The translations under genes and the position numbers were made by a program. 48,122 nt of DNA from a virus, in the IMG/VR virus record IMGVR_UViG_3300005265_000008, positions 1 through 48,122 of that record, one strand, 5' to 3'. Below, in pieces: positions 9,021 to 17,242 of this stretch. Below the pieces are notes generated by a model. That model did no database searches. It saw only the letters and a list, made by a program, of their open reading frames with translations, and was not told the origin of the DNA. Each line of letters starts with the position of its first letter. Position 1 is the first letter of the stretch.

Positions 9021-9028
9021 TATTTATC
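9021..9028 (-). promoter_or_regulatory. Late promoter box GATAAATA
   Basis: GATAAATA on the minus strand upstream of the tail-tube-like gene that starts at 8983. It probably drives the minus-strand block that begins with that gene. Confidence 0.55.
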
Positions 9029-9032
9029 ATTT

Positions 9033-9061
9033 TTTACAATTATAAATATATATGTTATATT
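9033..9061 (+). promoter_or_regulatory. Promoter 1 of the structured RNA
   Basis: TTTACA, 17 bp, TATATT on the plus strand. The spacer contains TATAAATA (9041-9048), the exact T4 late box, so this site might be used both early and late. It is duplicated almost exactly 49 bp downstream. Confidence 0.65.
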
Positions 9062-9081
9062 TAATAGAATAAAAAAACTTT

Positions 9082-9110
9082 TTTACAATTATAAATATAT
9101 ATGTTATATT
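9082..9110 (+). promoter_or_regulatory. Promoter 2 of the structured RNA (duplicate)
   Basis: Second copy of the same promoter: TTTACA, 17 bp, TATATT, with TATAAATA at 9090-9097 in the spacer. Expected transcription start is near 9117, just before the structured region. Confidence 0.65.
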
Positions 9111-9116
9111 TATAAA

Positions 9117-9580
9117 AATATAAATTTAAGATGGTGATACCAACAACTTAATAAGTAGAAAAACCTTCACTCAAAACCTTCGAAGGCTCTTATAATTTGT
9201 ATTCCATAAAAGGAACATTATAGAGAGATATGGTTCATTTATTAATTCAATGAACGATAGTATTATTTTATTTAAAAAATGTTTATAAATGAAATAATAG
9301 AAGAAGGTGCCGCAAGGAGATAGCGGTACAAAAAGAAAATCTTCCTACTATTGATTTAGATATTATCAATAAATTTTTTAGTAATATCTTTTTATCTAAA
9401 TCAAGTATACCCGTTCTGTTGACTTTTGTCAGGGGATAATCAAAAATAGTCTTTTAGCGTTGGATAAAAGACTGGGGCGTAACGGCAGGCAGTAGGCACC
9501 CTTTTGTGAATGGATTTGATTTTCCCTCCTTTTTGTATGAATTTTTCTTTCAATTTTTTCATCATACAAAAGGGGGGGGA
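9117..9580 (+). ncRNA. Large structured non-coding RNA, family unknown
   Basis: No reading frame of note, but a dense series of near-perfect stems downstream of twin promoters. They are CCTTC 9164-9168 with 9182-9186; 9187-9196 with 9217-9225 (inner TTCC/GGAA); 9233-9239 with 9249-9255 (7 bp); 9261-9273 with 9287-9299 (13 bp, one G-T); 9308-9313 with 9323-9328; 9351-9362 with 9393-9404 (12 bp perfect); 9420-9423 with 9428-9431; 9448-9456 with 9465-9473 (9 bp perfect); and 9524-9540 with 9562-9578 (17 bp with some G-T pairs). GGTGCC at 9306 can also pair with GGCACC at 9495, competing with one hairpin. Size and context resemble ornate phage RNAs such as GOLLD and ROOL, but I cannot assign a family. 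Confidence 0.7.
9524..9578 (+). other. Long hairpin at the 3' end of the structured RNA
   Basis: A 17-bp stem (CCCTCC-rich arm at 9524-9540, G-rich arm ending in a run of G at 9572-9579). No T-run follows, so it is not a classic terminator; it may be the 3' boundary of the RNA. Confidence 0.6.
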
Positions 9581-9618
9581 TAGTTCTATCAACTTATTCA
9601 AATTGTAATAATAGATAT

Positions 9619-9651
9619 AGAAAGATCAATAGGTAGCAGAAAGATCAATAG
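9619..9651 (+). repeat. Two direct repeats AGAAAGATCAATAG
   Basis: Exact 14-bp repeats at 9619-9632 and 9638-9651, 19 bp apart, the same spacing as the tandem array that follows. Confidence 0.8.
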
Positions 9652-9653
9652 AT

Positions 9654-9716
9654 TAAAGATAAGTAGTTTGTTTAAAGATAAGTAGTTTGTTTAAAGATAA
9701 GTAGTTTGTTTAAAGA
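9654..9716 (+). repeat. Three tandem 19-bp repeats (iteron-like)
   Basis: The 19-bp unit TAAAGATAAGTAGTTTGTT occurs three times without interruption at 9654, 9673 and 9692, followed by a 6-base partial copy. There are no spacers, so it is not CRISPR. The array lies in a region without genes between divergent operons and might be a binding array for a replication or regulatory protein. Confidence 0.85.
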
Positions 9717-9737
9717 AAAATTCAAAATATTTTCAAA

Positions 9738-9788
9738 AGACATTCTTGAAAAGAATGTCTTGAAGAATTTGATTACGAAGTAATCAAA
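9738..9788 (+). repeat. Two consecutive perfect hairpins with GAA triloops
   Basis: AGACATTCTT-GAA-AAGAATGTCT at 9738-9760 (10 bp stem) and TTTGATTAC-GAA-GTAATCAAA at 9768-9788 (9 bp stem). Both have exactly three loop bases, GAA. A third of the same kind is at 9959-9973. Confidence 0.85.
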
Positions 9789-9789
9789 A

Positions 9790-9870
9790 ACTATAAAATT
9801 ATAATCAACCAGTAGATCTGTAAAATCAGTATATTTAGATTAACCAGTAGATTTAGATTAATCAGTAAAA
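9790..9870 (+). repeat. Degenerate direct repeats around CAGTA
   Basis: AACCAGTAGAT occurs twice and TTTAGATTAA followed by C/TCAGTA occurs twice between 9806 and 9868. They extend the repeat-rich intergenic block; no function is evident. Confidence 0.55.
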
Positions 9871-9938
9871 TTAATAAAAAAAACATATATAATCATTAAT
9901 GGATAACTCTGTCTGAATTTTTAAAAACAATTCAGAGT

Positions 9939-10200
9939 GAACGAAGTGAACGACCATAACACCCGAAGGGTGTAAACCATTTATACTTAGAAGAATTTTT
10001 GCTGATTGATTCACTTCGTTCATCAATATAAAAAATTAATAAAAGAAATAAAGATAATACCATATCTTATAGTTAAATTCATTCACTTCGTTCATGAATT
10101 TGAAGATTTTTCATTCACTTCGTTCATTCAAATCTTCATTTTTACATTATTCTATGATTTTATGATTTCAATATGATTTATGAACGAAGTGAATAAATCA
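9939..10200 (+). repeat. Dispersed hairpin family with invariant TCACTTCGTTC core
   Basis: The 11-base core TCACTTCGTTC, or its complement GAACGAAGTGA, occurs five times (9939, 10011, 10083, 10115, 10182). At four sites it is flanked by arms that pair with each other but differ from site to site: ATTGAT/ATCAAT, AATTCAT/ATGAATT, TGAAGATTT/AAATCTTCA and TGATTTAT/ATAAATCA. Between them lies ACACCC-GAA-GGGTGT (9959-9973). The complement strand reads as a stem closed by C-GAA-G. The conserved core with compensating arms shows a selected or mobile hairpin. Confidence 0.8.
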
Positions 10201-10376
10201 TAAATTTTCATTTTTACATTATTATATGAATTTATGGTTTATTTTTAATCATAATACTTATCTTCATTTAACTACTCTTTTTACTTATCTTTTACCTTAT
10301 TAAACTTATTGTTATTAATATAATAATCAAAGGTTTCGCCAAATTTAAATTGATTATTTTAATACAGTTTTAAAAT

Positions 10377-10405
10377 TTTACAAAATAATTAAAAACATAT
10401 ATAAT
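10377..10405 (+). promoter_or_regulatory. Promoter of the 55-47-46 operon
   Basis: TTTACA, 17 bp, TATAAT, ending about 30 bases before the gene 55 start. Confidence 0.65.
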
Positions 10406-10435
10406 AATATAAAAAGAAAAGAGGTGTTATGAAAA

Positions 10436-10840
10436 TTGGCGAATTATGTAAATAATGAAGAATTTTTAAAAGAATTAAAAAGTCTTCAAAAAACTAATAA
10501 TATTTCAGAAAAATTACATTTGATATTTTTTCAAATTGCTAAAAATTATTCCAGAATTAAAGCATTTAGAAATTATTCTTATATTGATGATATGGTAATA
10601 GAAGCTTATATAAATTGTGTAATAATGGCAAAAAAGTTTGATGTTGAAAAAGGTAAGAATCCTTTTGCATATTTTACAACTGTTATTCATAGAAATTTTT
10701 TAAATTTTATAGCAAAAGAAAAAAAACAAGAATTAAGAAAATGGAAAGGAATGAAACAAATATATGAAAAATATCAAATTGAAAATGGAATATTTCTAAC
10801 ATTACCTGATAATATTATAGATAAAATGTATGGAGAATAA
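10436..10840 (+). CDS. 55: Late sigma factor (gp55-like)
   Basis: Sigma-like factor that directs host RNA polymerase to late promoters. The 134-residue product (T4: 185) shows the gp55 pattern: YVNNEEFLKEL at the N-terminus as in T4 (YVNNKELL), a central MVIEAYINCVIMAKKFDVEK block, and NPFAYFTTVIHRNFLNFIAKEKK corresponding to the T4 stretch [21 protein letters not shown]. I start at TTG 10436 after GAGGTG; the ATG at 10429 is in another frame and ends after eight codons. It is followed without gap by gene 47 (TAAATG). The recurrent GATAAATA boxes here are its likely targets. Confidence 0.85.
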   Translation: MANYVNNEEFLKELKSLQKTNNISEKLHLIFFQIAKNYSRIKAFRNYSYIDDMVIEAYINCVIMAKKFDVEKGKNPFAYFTTVIHRNFLNFIAKEKKQELRKWKGMKQIYEKYQIENGIFLTLPDNIIDKMYGE

Positions 10841-11872
10841 ATGAAAATTGGAATTGTGGGAGATATTCATCTAGGAATTAATGAAAATAAACCAAAATTT
10901 AAAGAATACCAATTAAAATGTTTAAAATATATTCATAAAAAATTAAAAGAAGAAAATATTAAAGATATTATTTACTTAGGTGATATTTTTGATAAAAGAC
11001 AATTTATAACTGTTAAAACTCTTAAAACTTGTTTTGAAATATTTAATAATGATTTTAATCAATATTTTATTTTAGGAAATCATGATGTTGCTTATAAAAA
11101 TTCCAATCAATTAAATTCAGTTGAAATTCTTTTAGGTGATAATAATTCTGTAATTGTTGATGATTCAAAAGAAATTATTTTTGATAATAAAAAATTATTA
11201 TTAGTACCTTGGATCAATAAAAATAATCAAGAAAAAATAACAAAACAAATTGAAAAAAGTAAAGCTGAATTTCTTTTTGGACATTTAGATCTTCAAGGAT
11301 TTGAGATGTTAAGAGGGATATATTCACGTCATAGTGATGTTTCAATAAAATTATTACAAAAATTTGAAAAAGTTATTTCTGGTCATTTTCATTGTTATTC
11401 TGAAAAAGATAATATTTGTTACCTAGGTAATATTTGTCAAATGACATGGAATGATTATAATGAAAAAAAATATTATGGAATATTAGAAACAAAAACTGAA
11501 GATTTTATTTTAAAAGAAATACCTTATAGTATATATGAAAAAATTCGAATAAATTCTGAAGATGATTGTGAAAAAGATATTTTACGATTTAAAGATAAAA
11601 TTGTAAAATGTTATTTATATGTTGATAGAAATGTTAAAATTGAAAAATTTTTAATTGAATTAATTGATGTTGCGATGTCTGTAAATATTATTGATAATCA
11701 AGTAATGCTTGCAACTTCTGATTTTAAACATGATAATCAAAATATGAATATTTTAGATTTATGGCAATCTTATATTAAAGAATTAAATTTATCATTAAAA
11801 GAAACAAAGATAATTAATAAAATTTTTGAAGATACATATATAAAATTTTATTCAGGAGAAATTAATTATTGA
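10841..11872 (+). CDS. 47: Recombination endonuclease subunit gp47 (SbcD/Mre11-like)
   Basis: Nuclease subunit of the gp46-gp47 complex, which resects DNA ends for recombination. The 343-residue product (T4: 339) has calcineurin-type metallophosphoesterase motifs in order: GDIHLG (7-12), YLGDIFDKR (near 46-54), LGNHDV (near 78-83), GHLD (near 145) and SGHFH (near 178). It begins directly at the gene 55 stop and its own stop overlaps the TTG start of gene 46, so the three genes form one coupled operon. Confidence 0.96.
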   Translation: MKIGIVGDIHLGINENKPKFKEYQLKCLKYIHKKLKEENIKDIIYLGDIFDKRQFITVKTLKTCFEIFNNDFNQYFILGNHDVAYKNSNQLNSVEILLGDNNSVIVDDSKEIIFDNKKLLLVPWINKNNQEKITKQIEKSKAEFLFGHLDLQGFEMLRGIYSRHSDVSIKLLQKFEKVISGHFHCYSEKDNICYLGNICQMTWNDYNEKKYYGILETKTEDFILKEIPYSIYEKIRINSEDDCEKDILRFKDKIVKCYLYVDRNVKIEKFLIELIDVAMSVNIIDNQVMLATSDFKHDNQNMNILDLWQSYIKELNLSLKETKIINKIFEDTYIKFYSGEINY

Positions 11873-13569
11873 GATTTAAACATATTAAAATTAAAAACTT
11901 TTTAAGTTTTGGTAATTCTTTTACAGAATTTAATTTAGATACTAATGAGACAACTTTAATTATTGGCGGAAATGGAGTTGGTAAATCAGCTCTTTTAGAA
12001 GCTATTTATTTTGGTTATACAGGAAAACCATATCGAAAAATAACAAAACCAAATTTAATAAATAATTTAAATAAAAAAGATACTTTAATTGAATTAACTA
12101 TTGAAAATAATGGTTCTATTTATATTATTCGTAGAGGATTAAAACCTAATATTTTTGAAATCATAAAAGATGGTGAACCTTTAAATGAAGATGCTAGTAT
12201 AAGAGATTATCAAGAACAACTTGAAATAATTTTAGGAGTTGATTATAAAACTTTTAAACAAACTATAATGATGAGTTCACGTCATTACATTCCTTTCTTA
12301 GATTTAAAACCACAAGAAAAAAGAGAATTTATAGAAAATATTTTTTCATTAAAATTATTTTCTGATATGAATGATTATTTAAAAAAGAAAATATATACTA
12401 CAAAAGCATTAATAAAAGATAAACAAAAAGATATTGAAAAAGTTTTATCGAATATTAAAATATTAAAAGAATTAAATGATAAGCAATCAAAACAAAATAA
12501 AGAACAATTAACAATATTAAAATTTGATATAAAAAAATTAGAAGAAAATCAAATTAATGATAAAAATAAAATTAAAGAAAAGAAAGAAATAATTAAAGAA
12601 AAGAAAGAAAGAATTAAAACTTTACAATTAAAAATTAAAGATAAAAATTTTTTAGAAAAAAGAATTAATATTTTAGAATATGATATTAAAAAACACCTAG
12701 ATAAAATATCTTTTTTTCAAAAAAATGATGTTTGTAAAACTTGTGGACAAATTATTGATAGTAATTTTAAAGAAAAGACAGTTATTAAACATAAAAAAAT
12801 AAAAGAAGAAAAAAATAAAAAAATTGATGAATTAATTTATCAATTAGATGAATTTGAAAAAATTCATCTTTTAATTAAAAAATTAGAAAAAGATATTTTA
12901 TTAATAAATCAAAAAAATTTATTATTATTATCTAATATTGATAATTCAAATAAACAAATTAATGAAAAGAAAAAATTAATTAATAAATTAACTGATTCAT
13001 CATTAATAAATCAAGAAGATTTTGAAAGATTTAATAAAGAATTATTATTAATTAAAAAAGAAAAAAATAAATTAGATCTTTTTCAAAAATATATTAATAT
13101 CACAATTGATTTAATTTCAGAAAAAGGAATAAAAAAATATATTATTAAAAAATATGTTCCAATTTTAAATAGTTTATTAAATCAATATTTAAAAAGATTT
13201 GAAGCTTCTTATTCTGTTATGTTCAATGAAGAATTACAAGAAGAAATTATTGCTAGAGGATATGAAGATTTAACTTATGATAATTTAAGTTCAGGTGAAA
13301 AACAAAGGTTAGATACATCATTAGTTTTTTCTTTTTTAAAATTATGTAGATTAAAAAATTCTGTTGATACTAATGTAATTTTCTTTGATGAAATTTTAGA
13401 TGCTTCTTTAGATCAATCAGGAATTAATGGAATTTTAAAAATATTTGAAGAACTTAAAATGCAAGGTTATACCGTATTTGTTGTTTCTCATAGACCAGGA
13501 ACTGAAGAAAATTTTGATAAAATTTTTAAATTTAGTAAAAAAAGATATACAGAAATAGAGGAATTATGA
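11869..13569 (+). CDS. 46: Recombination endonuclease subunit gp46 (SbcC/Rad50-like ATPase)
   Basis: SMC-like ATPase partner of gp47. The 566-residue product (T4: 560) has Walker A GGNGVGKS (33-40), two long coiled-coil arms, a zinc-hook CxxC (KTCGQ, near residue 295), the ABC signature LSSGEKQRLD near residue 475 and Walker B VIFFDEILD near 505. The start is TTG 11869, preceded by AGGAGAA and overlapping the gene 47 TGA as TTGA. The following gene overlaps its stop as ATGA. Confidence 0.96.
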   Translation: MRFKHIKIKNFLSFGNSFTEFNLDTNETTLIIGGNGVGKSALLEAIYFGYTGKPYRKITKPNLINNLNKKDTLIELTIENNGSIYIIRRGLKPNIFEIIKDGEPLNEDASIRDYQEQLEIILGVDYKTFKQTIMMSSRHYIPFLDLKPQEKREFIENIFSLKLFSDMNDYLKKKIYTTKALIKDKQKDIEKVLSNIKILKELNDKQSKQNKEQLTILKFDIKKLEENQINDKNKIKEKKEIIKEKKERIKTLQLKIKDKNFLEKRINILEYDIKKHLDKISFFQKNDVCKTCGQIIDSNFKEKTVIKHKKIKEEKNKKIDELIYQLDEFEKIHLLIKKLEKDILLINQKNLLLLSNIDNSNKQINEKKKLINKLTDSSLINQEDFERFNKELLLIKKEKNKLDLFQKYINITIDLISEKGIKKYIIKKYVPILNSLLNQYLKRFEASYSVMFNEELQEEIIARGYEDLTYDNLSSGEKQRLDTSLVFSFLKLCRLKNSVDTNVIFFDEILDASLDQSGINGILKIFEELKMQGYTVFVVSHRPGTEENFDKIFKFSKKRYTEIEEL

Positions 13570-14069
13570 GTTTTGATAGTAAAGGTAAAGGAAAAAAATA
13601 TGAAGATAAAATTGCTTTAATTTTACATAAATATTTTTATACTAATTTTCAACCATATAAAGAATTATTTGATTCTGTAGGAAATCCAGAAGTAAGACCA
13701 AAAAGAGATTCTTCTTCAGGAACCTTTAAAAATTCTGATGGAGATATTGATTTAGGTTTATTGAAAAAGTTTTTCCCATTTTCAATTGAATGTAAACATA
13801 GAAAAGAATTAAATTTTCCATTAAATACTTTTTTAAGTGATTCAAATAAAATTTTAAGTGAAATTTGGAAAAAACAAGTAATACCTAAATCAGAACAAAA
13901 TAATTTATTACCAATTATTGTTTTTTCAGCAAATAGAACAAAAATATTTTGTTATTTTGATAAAAATATTTTTACAAATTTACCTAATAGATGTATAATA
14001 ATAGATGATAAAATAATTTGTTTATTTGAAGATATGATGAAACTTTGGCTCAAGGAGGAATTATATTGA
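13566..14069 (+). CDS. Putative PD-(D/E)xK nuclease
   Basis: A 167-residue protein in the recombination operon. It has a restriction-nuclease-like core: GKKYEDKIALILHKY at the N-terminus, SDGDIDLGLLKKFFPFSIECKH around residues 57-78 (Asp then Glu-x-Lys, here ECK), and a later helix. This arrangement fits Holliday-junction resolvase-like or archaeal Hjc-like nucleases, but I cannot choose a subfamily. Its start overlaps gene 46 (ATGA) and its stop overlaps the dUTPase TTG start. Position next to 46/47 suggests a role in DNA repair or packaging-related cleavage. Confidence 0.6.
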   Translation: MSFDSKGKGKKYEDKIALILHKYFYTNFQPYKELFDSVGNPEVRPKRDSSSGTFKNSDGDIDLGLLKKFFPFSIECKHRKELNFPLNTFLSDSNKILSEIWKKQVIPKSEQNNLLPIIVFSANRTKIFCYFDKNIFTNLPNRCIIIDDKIICLFEDMMKLWLKEELY

Positions 14070-14518
14070 GGAATTATATTCATTTAGATATAATTAAAGA
14101 AGATGATAAGGTTCATCTTCCAGAATATTCTACAGATGGATCTTCTGGAATGGATGTTCGTGCAAGAATTGATAAACCAATTACAATTAAACCAAGTGAA
14201 CGAGTTTTAATAAATACAGGATTAAGATTTAATATTCCAAATTTTCTTGAAATGCAAATAAGACCTCGATCAGGTCTAGCTTTAAAACATGGAATAACTG
14301 TTCTAAATTCTCCAGGTACAATTGATTCAGATTTTCAAGGAATAGTTGGAATTATTTTAATTAATCATGGTAATAAAGATTTTATTGTTAAAGATGGAGA
14401 TAGAATTGCTCAGTTAGTTCTTGTTCCATTTTTTGGTGGAATTCTACATGAAATTGATCATTTTATAAATGAATCTGAAAGAAAAGATGGTGGTTTTGGC
14501 CATACAGGTGTAGAATGA
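14066..14518 (+). CDS. dut: dUTPase
   Basis: Trimeric dUTP pyrophosphatase, which keeps uracil out of DNA and supplies dUMP. All five motifs are present: SSGMDVRA (26-33), RPRSGLA (67-73), GTIDSDFQG (84-92), GDRIAQL (111-117) and GGFGHTG (142-148). Length is 150 residues, typical. I start it at TTG 14066, six bases after AAGGAGG and overlapping the previous TGA as TTGA; the in-frame TTG at 14045 lies upstream of that ribosome site and is unlikely. Confidence 0.97.
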   Translation: MRNYIHLDIIKEDDKVHLPEYSTDGSSGMDVRARIDKPITIKPSERVLINTGLRFNIPNFLEMQIRPRSGLALKHGITVLNSPGTIDSDFQGIVGIILINHGNKDFIVKDGDRIAQLVLVPFFGGILHEIDHFINESERKDGGFGHTGVE

Positions 14519-14739
14519 TTTATCCTAGTGAAGAAGAAATTAAAAATGCAAGTCATTACCAATTAGCAAAGTGGTGGAGGTTTTTACCATCTCCAGGTTT
14601 TGCTCATACCGATTCGTTAAATTGGGAAGAATTAATGTTATTTGAAATTAAATTGATGGATTTAATTACTGTTAGATTTAAAAAATTAGGAGGAATGACT
14701 CCAGAAATTTCAAAACAATTAGGGTGGAATAAACCTTGA
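14515..14739 (+). CDS. Small conserved phage protein, unknown
   Basis: A 74-residue protein beginning MIYPSEEEIKNASHYQLAKWWRFLPSPG. The WWRFLPSPG stretch is familiar from small uncharacterised proteins in many phages, where it is often near nucleotide-metabolism genes. It overlaps the dUTPase stop by four bases. Its stop codon TGA lies inside the -35 hexamer of the next promoter cassette, so the cassette was inserted or evolved right at the gene end. Confidence 0.7.
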   Translation: MIYPSEEEIKNASHYQLAKWWRFLPSPGFAHTDSLNWEELMLFEIKLMDLITVRFKKLGGMTPEISKQLGWNKP

Positions 14740-14790
14740 CTTTATCTTTTCTTTATGTTACTATGTGACTATAAACAATAACAAATTGAA
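14736..14790 (+). promoter_or_regulatory. Early promoter-leader cassette 1
   Basis: TTGACT (14736), 17 bp, TACTAT (14759-14764), followed by the conserved leader ATAAACAATAACAAATTGAA (14771-14790) and a ribosome site. One of six copies in the window. Confidence 0.85.
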
Positions 14791-14799
14791 GAGGAGTCT

Positions 14800-15156
14800 A
14801 TGATGGAAAATCAGTATCAATTTTATTCTAAAATTTTTGATGAATATATTAATGAAATTAAAAATGAAAAAAGTTTTATTATGATTTCTCAAGTAAAAAA
14901 TGAATTTTGTAAAGCTTTAGAAATTGAAGAAAAATTTTTTCATAAATGTCTTAAAAAAACTAAATCGGATTATCTTTATGATATAATTGGTTATATTGAT
15001 GGTATTAAAATTACCCGTTTTAATATTATATATAAGTTTAAAAAAATAATTAATAAAATCTATAAACAACTTGAAAAAGTTGAAAAATTAAATTTTAATG
15101 AAAAAAGATATGTTTTAGAATTTATGGAGAATTATATTGCCAATTTACCAGTATAA
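14800..15156 (+). CDS. Unknown early protein
   Basis: A 118-residue Lys/Phe/Tyr-rich, mostly helical protein with no motif I recognise. It is the first gene after early cassette 1 and has GAGGAG before tandem ATG codons (14800 and 14803). Early, strongly expressed small proteins of T4-type phages are often host-takeover factors; that is inference from position only. Its last codons overlap the zinc-ribbon gene that follows. Confidence 0.65.
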   Translation: MMENQYQFYSKIFDEYINEIKNEKSFIMISQVKNEFCKALEIEEKFFHKCLKKTKSDYLYDIIGYIDGIKITRFNIIYKFKKIINKIYKQLEKVEKLNFNEKRYVLEFMENYIANLPV

Positions 15157-15316
15157 ATGTATTAAATGTAATAAAACAAAAGAAATTCTTACTTTAAAAA
15201 TTAATAAAAAATACGAAAATCCAGTTTGTGATTGTGGTACTGTTATGGTTAAAGTACCAGTTAGTGCTAATTTTGATTTGAAAGGATCTGGATGGACAAA
15301 GAAAGGTTTACAGTAG
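15137..15316 (+). CDS. FmdB-family zinc ribbon protein
   Basis: A 59-residue protein starting at TTG 15137 (GGAG 7 bases upstream) inside the end of the previous gene and ending one base before the reductase ATG. It reads MPIYQYKCIKCNKTKEIL, then CDCGTVMVKVPVS and FDLKGSGWTKKG. This is the standard FmdB-type zinc ribbon: MPxYxYxCxxC at the start, a second cysteine pair near residue 31, and a closing GSGWxxKG motif. Such proteins are common in phages and small bacterial operons; their role is not settled, though transcription or metal binding has been proposed. Zero spacing to the reductase suggests shared expression. Confidence 0.85.
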   Translation: MPIYQYKCIKCNKTKEILTLKINKKYENPVCDCGTVMVKVPVSANFDLKGSGWTKKGLQ

Positions 15317-17233
15317 ATGTCTTTAGATAATTTGAAAACTGCAGAATATTCTAAATTTATTCATAGAAGTAGATATGCTCGTTGGGATGAAAAATTAAAA
15401 AAGAGAGAAGAATGGAAAGATACAATTCAAAGATTTATTGATTTTTGGATGAAAGAAAAACCAGCTGAATTTGAAGAAGTAAAAGATAAAATTTTTAAAG
15501 GAATATATAATGTTGAAGTAATGCCTTCAATGAGATTGCTTATGACAGCTGGAGCAGCAGCTAAAAGAGATAATATTGCTGCTTATAATTGTGCATATAC
15601 AGCAATTGATAATCCAAGAATATTTGATGAAATACTTTTTATTCTTCTTTGCGGTACAGGAGTTGGATTTTCTATAGAAAGACAATATATAAGTAAATTA
15701 CCAGAAGTTGCTGAAGAATTTTTTCCTGTTGATACTGTAATTACTGTTCCAGATTCTAAAATTGGTTGGGCATCATCTTTTCGTCAAATTATATCTTTAT
15801 TATATCAAGGACAGATACCAAAATGGGATGTTTCTAAAGTAAGACCTTCTGGTGCAAAATTAAAAACTTTTGGTGGAAGAGCATCAGGTCCTCAACCTTT
15901 AATTGAATTATTTAATTTTGCAATTAAAATATTTAAAGATGCTGCTGGAAGAAAATTAAATTCAATTGAATGTTATGATTTAGTTTGTAAAATTGCTTCG
16001 ATAGTAGTTGTAGGTGGTGTTAGAAGAGCAGCATTAATTTCTTTGTCTAATTTAACTGATCAAAGAATGAGAGCAGCAAAAACTGGACAATGGTGGATTA
16101 TTGAACCACAAAGAGCGTTATCAAATAATTCTGTTTGTTATACAGAAACTCCAGATATTGGAATTTTTATGGATGAGTGGAGAAATTTATATACTTCAAA
16201 ATCTGGTGAACGAGGAATATTTAATCGTGAAGCAGTAGAAAAATTAATACCTAAACGAAGAAAAGAAATAAATGTAAATTATAAAGATTGGGGGAGCAAT
16301 CCTTGTTCGGAGATTATACTTCGTAATAAAGAATTTTGTAATTTGTCAGAAGTAATTGTTAGATATGAAGATGATTTAAAAATTTTAAAACGAAAAGTTG
16401 AACTTACTACAATAATTGGAACTTTTCAAGCAACTTTAACAAAATTTAGATATATATCATCTACTTGGAAAAGAAATTGTGAAGAAGAAAGATTATTAGG
16501 TGTTTCAATGACAGGGATTATGGATCATCCTATTTTAAATGGTTCAAAAGGTTATGATATATTAAAAGAATGGTTAATAGAATTAAAAGAACATGCTATT
16601 AAAATAAATAAAAAATGGGCATCAAAATTAGGAATTAATCAAGCAGTAGCAATTTCTTGTATAAAACCATCGGGAAATGTTTCTCAGCTAACTGATACCG
16701 CTTCTGGAATTCATCCAAGATTTAGTCCATATTATATTAGAACTGTGAGAGCTAATGCTGATGATCCTTTAGCTAAATTTATGATTGATAAAAAATTTCC
16801 TTATGAAATAGATCAAATGAAACCAGGTATTAGTTTAGTTTTTAAATTTCCAATTAAATCACCAGAAAATTCAGTTTTTAGAGAAGATAGAAATGCAATA
16901 GAACAATTAGAATTGTGGAAAATTTATCAATTATATTGGTGTGAACATAAACCATCTATAACTGTTTATGTTAAAGAGTATGAATGGTTAGAAGTTGCTG
17001 CTTGGGTTTATAAAAATTTTAAAATATTATCTGGAGTGTCATTTTTACCTTGGGACAATGGAATTCATGTTCAAGCACCATATCAAGAATGTGATGAAGA
17101 AACATATAAAAAATTATTAGATGAAATGCCAAAAAATATTGATTGGAAAGAATTAGAAAAATATGAAAATGAAGATAATACTGTAGGTTCACAAGAATTC
17201 GCATGTACTGGAAATAAATGTGAAATATCATAG
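15317..17233 (+). CDS. nrdJ: Class II (B12-dependent) ribonucleotide reductase, monomeric
   Basis: Reduces ribonucleotides to deoxyribonucleotides with adenosylcobalamin, without oxygen. The 638-residue sequence fits the monomeric Lactobacillus RTPR type (739 residues): first redox Cys in AAYNCAYTA (C92), the radical-site segment NPCSEI (C330, E332), second redox Cys in EFCNLSE (C341), GGVRRAA near 235, IKPSGNVSQLTDTASGIHPRF near 460-480 and a C-terminal reducing pair ACTGNKC. T4 itself uses class I NrdA/NrdB, so this is a replacement. It starts directly after the zinc-ribbon gene. The host, or its surroundings, must supply cobalamin for it to work. Confidence 0.95.
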   Translation: MSLDNLKTAEYSKFIHRSRYARWDEKLKKREEWKDTIQRFIDFWMKEKPAEFEEVKDKIFKGIYNVEVMPSMRLLMTAGAAAKRDNIAAYNCAYTAIDNPRIFDEILFILLCGTGVGFSIERQYISKLPEVAEEFFPVDTVITVPDSKIGWASSFRQIISLLYQGQIPKWDVSKVRPSGAKLKTFGGRASGPQPLIELFNFAIKIFKDAAGRKLNSIECYDLVCKIASIVVVGGVRRAALISLSNLTDQRMRAAKTGQWWIIEPQRALSNNSVCYTETPDIGIFMDEWRNLYTSKSGERGIFNREAVEKLIPKRRKEINVNYKDWGSNPCSEIILRNKEFCNLSEVIVRYEDDLKILKRKVELTTIIGTFQATLTKFRYISSTWKRNCEEERLLGVSMTGIMDHPILNGSKGYDILKEWLIELKEHAIKINKKWASKLGINQAVAISCIKPSGNVSQLTDTASGIHPRFSPYYIRTVRANADDPLAKFMIDKKFPYEIDQMKPGISLVFKFPIKSPENSVFREDRNAIEQLELWKIYQLYWCEHKPSITVYVKEYEWLEVAAWVYKNFKILSGVSFLPWDNGIHVQAPYQECDEETYKKLLDEMPKNIDWKELEKYENEDNTVGSQEFACTGNKCEIS

Positions 17234-17242
17234 GAGATAAAA

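Noticed and set aside
9117-9580. RNase P RNA or tmRNA as identity of the large RNA
   Set aside because: The conserved cores of these RNAs are not visible.
9654-9716. Three 19-bp repeats as a CRISPR array
   Set aside because: The units are directly joined with no spacers and no cas genes are present.
10429-10455. ATG at 10429 as start of gene 55
   Set aside because: That frame ends after eight codons; the gene 55 frame begins at TTG 10436 and matches the family start.
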